Shown in pieces: positions 1 to 4,334 of a stretch of DNA of 5,239 nucleotides (position 1 is the first letter of the stretch; the number at the start of each line of letters is the position of its first letter). The position numbers and the translations under genes were made by a program. Location: assembly GCA_028871775.1 (NCBI GenBank), contig JAGWMH010000138.1:1-5239 (forward strand). The letters are read 5' to 3'. Origin of the DNA: Betaproteobacteria bacterium (GTDB lineage Bacteria > Pseudomonadota > Gammaproteobacteria > Burkholderiales > Gallionellaceae). The notes below the pieces were generated by a model. It saw only the letters and a list, made by a program, of their open reading frames with translations, did not search any database and was not told the origin of the DNA.

Positions 1-130
1 TTGCGGCTTGTTCGTAATCACCCGCGTCGTATGCAGTTTTTGCATCCGATAACGAGTCGGCCATTGCCTGTCCGGCCAACGCAAAGCAGCAAACACAAAC
101 CAGCAACACATGTTTCAGCAATTGATCCAT
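1..130 (-). CDS. Exported TPR/Sel1-like repeat protein, N-terminal fragment (3' end outside window)
   Basis: Reading leftwards from an ATG at 130-128 gives 43 intact codons before the window edge. Residues 1-24 form a typical Sec signal peptide: a short N-region with K6, a hydrophobic core at about 8-20, and an AMA motif (22-24) before D25 as the likely signal peptidase I site. Three cysteines sit in the core (C12, C14, C15), but the residues before them do not make a lipobox, so a lipoprotein is unlikely. Mature residues 29-43 read DAKTAYDAGDYEQAA, the usual opening helix of a TPR or Sel1 repeat, a scaffold for protein-protein contacts. The protein is probably periplasmic. An AGAGGA ribosome binding site lies 7 nt upstream of the ATG and fixes the start. 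It is transcribed away from glk. The repeat assignment rests on one partial helix; the signal peptide and start are firmer. Confidence 0.72.
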   Translation of the reverse strand, partial: MDQLLKHVLLVCVCCFALAGQAMADSLSDAKTAYDAGDYEQAA

Positions 131-137
131 TTCGTAA

Positions 138-143
138 TCCTCT
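138..143 (-). promoter_or_regulatory. Shine-Dalgarno site of the minus-strand exported protein gene
   Basis: On the minus strand these bases read AGAGGA, 7 nt before the ATG at 130-128. It is the strongest Shine-Dalgarno match at any start in the window and supports this short ORF as a real gene. Confidence 0.7.
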
Positions 144-184
144 TATCGACGCAGACCCTTGAGTACAAACTACGCCCATGCCGC

Positions 185-206
185 TGCTCACGCAACCGCG
201 TGGGCA
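185..206. other. Hairpin A in the divergent intergenic region
   Basis: TGCTCACGC (185-193) pairs with GCGTGGGCA (198-206) around the tetraloop AACC (194-197). This gives nine pairs, one of them a G-T (G-U in RNA) wobble. No T-run follows on either strand, so it does not look like an intrinsic terminator. It lies between the two divergent genes, inside the probable 5' leader or promoter zone of the minus-strand gene. It could be an RNA leader structure or an operator-like dyad. Confidence 0.45.
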
Positions 207-210
207 ACTT

Positions 211-260
211 GTGAGTCTACTTGTGGCACCAAGCGGCCCTTGCGGTCACGTGAGCCTACT
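211..260. repeat. 11-bp direct repeats flanking a second hairpin (hairpin B)
   Basis: GTGAGTCTACT (211-221) and GTGAGCCTACT (250-260) match at 10 of 11 bases with a 39-bp period. Between them, 223-249 folds as GTG/CAC (223-225 with 247-249), ACC/GGT (228-230 with 244-246) and AAG/CTT (231-233 with 239-241), with a two-base GC bulge on each side. ACTTGTG also occurs twice, at 207-213 and 219-225. A looser GAGT-(5 nt)-CTAC at 161-173 may be a third, degenerate copy. The function is unknown; repeated protein-binding sites or a structured leader are both possible. Confidence 0.4.
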
Positions 261-297
261 ACATAACCACGGATTCAGGCTATCCAGATTACAGTAA

Positions 298-311
298 TTG
301 ACCCTGATCAA
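298..311. promoter_or_regulatory. FNR/ANR-like palindrome overlapping the -35
   Basis: The 14-mer TTGACCCTGATCAA fits the FNR/ANR/CRP-superfamily consensus TTGAT-N4-ATCAA at nine of ten defined positions (C302 instead of T). Its centre, 304.5, is about 27 bp upstream of the inferred start near 332, a position more consistent with repression than with class II activation at -41.5. Because TTGACC alone explains the left half as a -35, the call is tentative. Confidence 0.35.
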
Positions 312-325
312 TCACGAAAAATAAT
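298..325 (+). promoter_or_regulatory. Candidate sigma70-type promoter for glk-ratA-rnfH-rnm
   Basis: TTGACC (298-303) matches the -35 consensus at five of six bases. AATAAT (320-325) matches the -10 consensus at five of six, and the spacer is 16 bp. Transcription would start near 332 and leave a leader of about 20 nt before the glk ATG. I found no comparable element elsewhere in the intergenic region for the plus strand. Confidence 0.5.
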
Positions 326-351
326 CTGGAAATCGGATACCATAGCCAACC

Positions 352-1335
352 ATGAATCATTTTATTGCGGGTGACATTGGCGGCACCAAGACGCTGCTGC
401 AGATCAGCGCGGCAGACAGGGCGCGTGAGCCATTGCTGCAAAAATCCTATGCCAATGCAGGGTACGCCGGGCTGGCGGAAATTCTGGATGAATTCTTGCG
501 CGAGGCAGACGCATCCGACGTCACCGCCGCCTGTTTTGCGCTGGCTTGCCCGATTTCCGGCAGGCGGGTGAAGCTGACCAATCTGCCATGGGAGGTGGAT
601 GCGGATGCGCTTGCCGCCCGCTTTGCCATTTCCCGCATTTCTCTCATCAACGATTTCGAGGCCGTGGGATTGAGTGTTGCGGCCTTGCAGCCTGCCGACC
701 TGCTGACCTTGCAGGCAGGCAAACCACAGGCACAGGGCGTGCGTGCGGTGGTTGGTGCGGGTACCGGGCTGGGGGTGGCCTGGCTTTCCTGGCAGGATGA
801 CAGTTATGCGGTGCATCCCTCCGAAGGCGGGCATATGGATTTTGCCCCGGCCGATGCCATCCAGTGTGAACTGTTGCAGTATTTGCAGCGGCGCCACAGC
901 CATGTCTCCTACGAGCGCATCGTTTCCGGCCCCGGCCTGATCGCGATTTTCGAATTTTTGCGCGACACGGGCCGGGGCACACCATCGGCGCAGCTTGTTG
1001 CGGCGACAAAGAAGGGAGATGCCGCGGCTGCGATAACGCAATTTTCGCAGCGGGATGATGAACCCGCTGCACGCATGGCGCTGGATTTGTTCCTCCGGAT
1101 TTATGGCGCGTTCGCGGGCAATGTGGCGCTTGCCACACTGCCGCGCGGCGGCGTTTATGTGGCAGGGGGGATTGCGGCAAAAATTGCTGCAACCCTGCGG
1201 CAGGGAGCATTTCTGCGCGCCTTCCTGGACAAGGGGCGCTTTGCCGGGCTGCTCGAAACCCTGCCGCTGCACATCGTGACCAACCCGCAGGCTGGCTTGC
1301 TCGGTGCCGGCCTGACTGCACAGCGCATGGCCTGA
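352..1335 (+). CDS. glk: Glucokinase (Glk family)
   Basis: Cytosolic enzyme that phosphorylates glucose with ATP to glucose 6-phosphate, the entry step to glycolysis, Entner-Doudoroff or glycogen metabolism. At 327 aa it is close to E. coli Glk (about 321). Visible motifs are the phosphate-binding GDIGGTKT (7-14), NDFEA (100-104) with D101 as the expected catalytic base, GAGTGLG (135-141), EGGH (158-161) with glucose-contacting residues, the Glk signature YERIVSGPGL (187-196), a C-terminal adenosine-motif segment with VAGGIAAKI, and a closing GLLGAG. This fits the hexokinase-like Glk family rather than ROK kinases, whose zinc-binding cysteine cluster I do not see. The start is well fixed because an in-frame TAG lies at 343-345, but no Shine-Dalgarno is evident. 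It heads a tight run: ratA begins 3 bp after the stop and in the same frame. Confidence 0.95.
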   Translation: MNHFIAGDIGGTKTLLQISAADRAREPLLQKSYANAGYAGLAEILDEFLREADASDVTAACFALACPISGRRVKLTNLPWEVDADALAARFAISRISLINDFEAVGLSVAALQPADLLTLQAGKPQAQGVRAVVGAGTGLGVAWLSWQDDSYAVHPSEGGHMDFAPADAIQCELLQYLQRRHSHVSYERIVSGPGLIAIFEFLRDTGRGTPSAQLVAATKKGDAAAAITQFSQRDDEPAARMALDLFLRIYGAFAGNVALATLPRGGVYVAGGIAAKIAATLRQGAFLRAFLDKGRFAGLLETLPLHIVTNPQAGLLGAGLTAQRMA

Positions 1336-1338
1336 AGC

Positions 1339-1776
1339 ATGGCGTCAGTCGAAAAATCGGTGCTGGTCCCCTATAGTGCCGAACAGATGTTCGCACTGGT
1401 GGACAATGTGGCAGATTACCCGCAGTTCCTGCCCTGGTGCGGTGGAGCCAGCGTCACTTCGGTGGATGGCGAGACCGTGCATGCGACGGTGCATATTAAT
1501 TATCACCACATCAAGCAGAGCTTTACCACGGAAAATGTGCGCCAGACTCACCGTTGCATTGACATCACATTGAAGGATGGCCCGTTCCAGCATCTCGACG
1601 GCAGTTGGCATTTCATACCGCTTTCCGAATCTGCCTGTAAAATAGAGCTCAAGTTGAGTTATGAGTTTTCCCACAAGTTGCTGGAAAAAGTGTTAGGCCC
1701 CATTTTTCATTACATCACCAACAGTTTTGTAGATGCCTTTGTCCAGCGTGCAGAAAAGGTTTATGCGAATAAATGA
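1339..1776 (+). CDS. ratA: RatA/PasT, START-like COQ10-family protein
   Basis: A 145-aa single-domain protein of the COQ10/polyketide-cyclase START fold, about the length of E. coli RatA. Conserved stretches include VPYSAEQMF (10-18), the YPQFLPWC segment (about 27-34), the central DGPFQHLDGSWHF strand pair and a C-terminal amphipathic helix ending in AFVQRAEKVYANK. E. coli RatA was first described as a toxin that blocks 30S-50S association. Later work treats PasT as a bacterial counterpart of mitochondrial Coq10, supporting ubiquinone-dependent respiration and stress tolerance, so the toxin label should be used cautiously. The glk stop lies in frame immediately upstream (TGA, one codon, ATG), which fixes the start and implies translational coupling. 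It overlaps rnfH by 4 bp (ATGA). In many proteobacteria ratA lies beside smpB; here glk takes the upstream place. Confidence 0.93.
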   Translation: MASVEKSVLVPYSAEQMFALVDNVADYPQFLPWCGGASVTSVDGETVHATVHINYHHIKQSFTTENVRQTHRCIDITLKDGPFQHLDGSWHFIPLSESACKIELKLSYEFSHKLLEKVLGPIFHYITNSFVDAFVQRAEKVYANK

Positions 1777-2090
1777 ATGACAAGATCAACATTGAAGTGG
1801 TGTATGCGTTGCCGCACGAGCAGATATTGTTGCAGCTGCAAATACCGCAACACACCACCGTGGCCGAGGCGATCAAGCTTTCCGGCGTCATGGAAAAATA
1901 TCCGGAGATAGACCTGGACAAGAACAAGTTTGGCATTTACGGGAAATTGACCAGGGCAGATGCGGTGTTGCGTGATAAGGATCGTATCGAGGTTTACCGT
2001 CCGCTGCTCGCCGACCCGAAAGAAGTGCGCCGCAAACGGGCGGAAGAGGGGAAAGCCATGAAGAAGGGCGGCGGCGAGGCCGCTGCCTGA
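1773..2090 (+). CDS. rnfH: RnfH/RatB/PasI family protein with ubiquitin-like beta-grasp fold
   Basis: A 105-aa protein of the RnfH family (UPF0125), the usual partner gene of ratA. Signatures are the N-terminal strand IEVVYALP (7-14), TVAEAIKLSG (29-38), DLDKNKFGIYGK (47-58) and DRIEVYRPLLADPKEVRRKR (70-89). The last 16 or so residues are a basic, then Gly/Ala-rich tail that is probably disordered. The beta-grasp domain resembles ThiS/MoaD-type proteins but lacks their C-terminal Gly-Gly thiocarboxylate end. It has been proposed as the antitoxin to RatA, and the name RnfH comes from linkage to rnf electron-transport genes in other species; its biochemical role remains unsettled. The ATG shares bases with the ratA stop (ATGA), and AAGG at 1756-1759 is rather distant, so expression is probably coupled to ratA. 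Confidence 0.92.
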   Translation: MNDKINIEVVYALPHEQILLQLQIPQHTTVAEAIKLSGVMEKYPEIDLDKNKFGIYGKLTRADAVLRDKDRIEVYRPLLADPKEVRRKRAEEGKAMKKGGGEAAA

Positions 2091-2095
2091 TTGCC

Positions 2096-2950
2096 ATGCT
2101 GGATTACGACCTGCATTGCCATTCCACCGTTTCCGACGGGTTGCTGACGCCAGCCGACCTGGTGGCGAGGGCTGCCGGGCGCGGAGTGAAATTTCTTGCC
2201 TTGACTGACCACGATGATATCGCCGGTTTGGCCGAGGCGGCGGAAGCCGCTGCACGGCTCGGTATCGGGTTCATCAACGGCGTGGAGGTTTCAGTGAGCT
2301 GGGGCAGCCACACCCTGCATATCGTCGGCCTGCGCATCGATCCCGCCTACCCGCCGCTGGTTGAAGGCCTGCATGCTGTGCGCAACGGGCGCGGTGCACG
2401 CGCGCAGCTGATGGCCGAGTCGCTGGCCAAGGTTGGCATCGGCGGCGCGCTGGAAGGCGCCTACCGTTATGCGGGCAACCCGAGCATCATCGGACGCACG
2501 CACTTTGCCCGTTTTCTGGTGGAGAGCGGCTACTCCAAGGATGTGCGCAGCGTGTTCAACAATTACCTGGTCAAGGGAAAACCGGGCTATGTGTCGCATC
2601 AATGGGCGACGTTGCCGGACACTGTCAGCTGGATACGCGGCAGCGGCGGCATTGCCGTGCTGGCGCACCCGGGCCGCTACACTTCCGGGCGCAAACATAT
2701 GGGCAGCACGACCCTGCGTGAGCTGCTGCGCGAATTTACCGATTTGGGCGGGCAGGGGATAGAGGTGGTGAGTGGCGCCCACACGCCCGAGCAATATGCC
2801 GAGTTCGCCCGTTACGCCGAGGAATACGGCTTGTTCGCCTCGTGCGGCTCGGACTTTCACGGCCCCGGCGAAAGCTACCGCGACCTGGGAGGCTTGCCCG
2901 ATTTTCCGCTGGGCTGCCGCCCGGTGTGGCAGTTGTGGGAAAATAAATGA
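2096..2950 (+). CDS. rnm: PHP-domain phosphoesterase, RNase AM / 3',5'-nucleoside bisphosphate phosphatase
   Basis: A 284-aa PHP-family metal-dependent phosphoesterase, similar in length to E. coli Rnm (YciV/TrpH, about 293). Metal-ligand motifs run in order: DLHCHS (5-10), TDHDD (37-41), GVEVS with E64, H75 in LHIVG, LAHPGRY (189-195) and SDFHGPG (252-258). All expected His/Asp/Glu ligands appear intact, which argues for an active trinuclear site. Characterised relatives remove the 3' phosphate from 3',5'-bisphosphonucleotides and, in E. coli, act as a 5'-3' exonuclease that matures 5' ends of rRNAs. It starts 5 bp after rnfH; the nearest purine-rich stretch, GAGG at 2076-2079, is too far for a good Shine-Dalgarno. 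It is followed by a terminator-like repeat and then yciO, a pairing also seen in E. coli. The exact substrate here is inferred from family. Confidence 0.92.
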   Translation: MLDYDLHCHSTVSDGLLTPADLVARAAGRGVKFLALTDHDDIAGLAEAAEAAARLGIGFINGVEVSVSWGSHTLHIVGLRIDPAYPPLVEGLHAVRNGRGARAQLMAESLAKVGIGGALEGAYRYAGNPSIIGRTHFARFLVESGYSKDVRSVFNNYLVKGKPGYVSHQWATLPDTVSWIRGSGGIAVLAHPGRYTSGRKHMGSTTLRELLREFTDLGGQGIEVVSGAHTPEQYAEFARYAEEYGLFASCGSDFHGPGESYRDLGGLPDFPLGCRPVWQLWENK

Positions 2951-2957
2951 TAACTGC

Positions 2958-3004
2958 GTGATGAGTGATGGGTGATGCGCCCAGCCCCATCACAGGTCAC
3001 TTTT
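2958..3004 (+). terminator. Terminator-like stem-loop after rnm, built from 7-bp units
   Basis: GTGATGGG (2965-2972) and CCCATCAC (2986-2993) form a perfect 8-bp stem with a 13-nt loop. Beyond a symmetric 3x3 internal loop, GTGA (2958-2961) pairs with TCAC (2997-3000), and TTTT (3001-3004) follows directly. This fits a Rho-independent terminator ending the glk-ratA-rnfH-rnm transcript, although the T-run is short and lies 7 nt beyond the strongest stem, so it may be leaky. An alternative loop-closing pairing is GGG 2970-2972 with CCC 2980-2982. Confidence 0.5.
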
Positions 3005-3007
3005 CAC
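2958..3007. repeat. Heptamer-phased tandem and inverted repeat
   Basis: The left arm has three consecutive 7-mers, GTGATGA (2958-2964), GTGATGG (2965-2971) and GTGATGC (2972-2978). After an 8-base spacer the right arm has three 7-mers ending in TCAC: CCATCAC (2987-2993), AGGTCAC (2994-3000) and TTTTCAC (3001-3007). The GTGA core is kept in all left units and its complement in all right units, while the other three bases vary. The regular 7-bp phase suggests a repeat family expanding by slippage, or an array of binding sites. Confidence 0.5.
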
Positions 3008-3035
3008 TTAATACCTGGTTACTTGATTCTAAAAT

Positions 3036-3680
3036 ATGACACAATTTTTCGTCACCCATCCGGACAACCCGCAACCGCGCCTGATCAGGCAAGCCGCAGC
3101 CATGGTGCGCGATGGCGCGGTAATCGTATATCCCACCGATTCCTCCTATGCATTGGGCTGTCATCTCGACGACAGGACTGCCGTATCGCGCATCCGCCGG
3201 ATACGCGGTGTGGATGACAGCCACTACATGACGCTGATGTGCCGCGACTTGTCCGAACTTGCACGCTATGCGCGGGTGGACAACGTGCAGTTCCGTTTGC
3301 TGAAAAACAATACGCCGGGCAGCTACACCTTCATCCTCGATGCCACCAAGGAAGTGCCCAGGCGCTTGCAGCACCCTAAGCGCAACACCGTCGGCATCCG
3401 CATTCCCGACCATCCGGTGGCGCTGGCGCTGCTGGAAGAACTGGATGAGCCTTTGTTAAGCTCCACCCTGATCTTGCCGGGTGAGCAACATCCCTTGAGC
3501 GATGCGGAAGAAATCCGCAACCGTCTTGATCGCCAGGTTGACCTGGTGCTGGATGGCGGCGCAGCCGGGCTGGAGCCTACCACAGTGATCGATCTCACCG
3601 GTGTAACCCCCGTGCTGGTTCGGCGCGGCAAGGGCGATGTCGCCCCGTTTGAGATTGCCCAATTGGAAATCGAGAAATAA
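3036..3680 (+). CDS. yciO: YciO, TsaC/Sua5-family (YrdC-domain) protein
   Basis: A 214-aa single YrdC-domain protein that aligns end to end with E. coli YciO. The N-terminus MTQFFVTHPDNPQ is nearly that of the E. coli protein, which supports this ATG although no Shine-Dalgarno is visible. Motifs are IVYPTDSSYALGC (30-42), TLMCRDLSEL, LKNNTPGSYTFIL (89-101), KEVPRR, and PTTVIDLT (181-188) with VLVRRGKGDV near the end. TsaC/Sua5 proteins bind ATP, threonine and bicarbonate to make threonylcarbamoyl-AMP for t6A at tRNA position 37. YciO shares the fold and binding pocket but is generally regarded as unable to replace TsaC in E. coli, so its cellular role is open. Automated labels of L-threonylcarbamoyladenylate synthase may overstate it. 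It begins the second gene run, and its stop abuts the next start with no gap (TAAATG). Confidence 0.93.
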   Translation: MTQFFVTHPDNPQPRLIRQAAAMVRDGAVIVYPTDSSYALGCHLDDRTAVSRIRRIRGVDDSHYMTLMCRDLSELARYARVDNVQFRLLKNNTPGSYTFILDATKEVPRRLQHPKRNTVGIRIPDHPVALALLEELDEPLLSSTLILPGEQHPLSDAEEIRNRLDRQVDLVLDGGAAGLEPTTVIDLTGVTPVLVRRGKGDVAPFEIAQLEIEK

Positions 3681-4328
3681 ATGCAGTTCGATCAACTGAT
3701 CCAAACCATCGCCATCGCGGCCCTTCCCATCGTTTTTGCCATTACCCTGCATGAGGCGGCGCACGGCTACGTGGCACGCTATTTCGGCGATATGACGGCT
3801 TATCAGCAGGGCCGTATCAGCCTCAACCCGATGCGCCACATCGACCCGGTGGGCACCATCCTGCTGCCCTTGTTGACACTGTGGCTGGGCGGCATCCTGT
3901 TTGGCTGGGCCAAGCCGGTGCCGGTCAACTTCGGTGCGTTGCGCCGCCCCAAGCAGGACATGTTGTGGGTGGCGCTGGCAGGCCCGGCCGCCAACCTGTT
4001 TATGGCGCTGTGCTGGGGATTGCTGGCAAAGCTGGCCTGGTCGTTTCCGGGCAACTATTTCGCCGAGCCGATGCTGGAAATGGCGCGGATTGGGATTAAA
4101 ATCAACGTCGTCCTGATCGCGCTGAATCTGCTGCCCCTGCCGCCGCTGGATGGCGGGCGCATTGCCGTCAGCATGCTGCCGCACCGGCAGGCGTACAAGC
4201 TGGCGATGCTGGAGCCGTATGGCATGTTCATCCTGATCTTCATGGCGTTTACCCCATTGCTGGGCTGGATACTGATGCCGCTAATAGTCGGGCTGATGCG
4301 CTTAATAAGTTTTATTTTTGGATTGTGA
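3681..4328 (+). CDS. M50-family site-2 protease, short membrane form
   Basis: A 215-aa polytopic membrane protein of the M50/S2P zinc metalloprotease family. HEAAH (24-28) supplies the HExxH zinc ligands and catalytic Glu inside the first transmembrane segment. NPMRHIDPVGT (49-59), AGPAANL (100-106) and LDGG (156-159, with D157 as third zinc ligand) are the other family signatures. Hydrophobic segments lie at about 6-27, 57-76, 95-120, 135-153 and 178-214. There is no PDZ domain or long N-terminal extension, so it is the compact class with few known substrates, not RseP, which is far longer and acts on RseA. It would cleave within membranes, but its target is unknown. The start is directly after the yciO stop, with GAGAA at 3672-3676 as a modest Shine-Dalgarno. 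It sits between yciO and trpS, an order I recall as common in Betaproteobacteria. Confidence 0.92.
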   Translation: MQFDQLIQTIAIAALPIVFAITLHEAAHGYVARYFGDMTAYQQGRISLNPMRHIDPVGTILLPLLTLWLGGILFGWAKPVPVNFGALRRPKQDMLWVALAGPAANLFMALCWGLLAKLAWSFPGNYFAEPMLEMARIGIKINVVLIALNLLPLPPLDGGRIAVSMLPHRQAYKLAMLEPYGMFILIFMAFTPLLGWILMPLIVGLMRLISFIFGL

Positions 4329-4334
4329 AAAACC

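Larger units (their letters stand above)
283..330. repeat. Nested dyad symmetry over the glk promoter
   Basis: TCCAGATTA (283-291) and TAATCTGGA (322-330) are perfect 9-bp inverted arms. Inside them lies a second, nearly concentric dyad, ATTGA (297-301) and TCAAT (308-312). A compact palindrome ATTAC-A-GTAAT sits at 288-298. The outer right arm overlaps the proposed -10 and the inner left arm overlaps the proposed -35. This is a likely place for one or more dimeric regulators. The symmetry is seen directly; the regulatory role is inferred. Confidence 0.5.

Noticed and set aside
246..253. TCACGTGA palindrome as an operator
   Set aside because: An 8-bp palindrome is common by chance, and this one is formed by the end of hairpin B and the start of the second direct repeat, so it is not counted separately.
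289..1272. Open reading frame of 327 codons on the minus strand, antisense to glk
   Set aside because: It lies opposite a glucokinase with every family motif, has no recognisable domain, is rich in Arg, Gln, Cys and His as GC-rich shadow frames usually are, and would start inside glk without a ribosome binding site.
1339..2090. ratA-rnfH as a classical toxin-antitoxin pair acting as a defence system
   Set aside because: Both are conserved housekeeping-type genes in proteobacteria with COQ10 and RnfH family features, and the toxin interpretation is disputed. Nothing around them suggests mobility or defence.
3008..3035. TTAATA - 16 bp - TAAAAT as a promoter for yciO
   Set aside because: The hexamers are fair matches, but transcription would start near 3042, after the ATG at 3036. 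The YciO N-terminus is conserved from that ATG, so the transcript would miss the real start.
2972..3217. Plus-strand frame across the rnm-yciO gap into yciO
   Set aside because: It overlaps the 5' part of yciO in another frame, has no recognisable domain, and arises from the repeat plus shadow sequence.
3456..4184. Long minus-strand open frame opposite yciO and the M50 gene
   Set aside because: The translation is low-complexity, rich in Gln, His and Arg, crosses two well-supported genes and has no known family features; it is a shadow of GC-rich codons.
4282..4334. AT-rich stretch at the end of the M50 gene as a trpS promoter or terminator
   Set aside because: The AT content is explained by Leu/Ile/Phe codons of the last membrane helix. 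I found no -35/-10 pair with acceptable spacing and no stem before the T-rich run.
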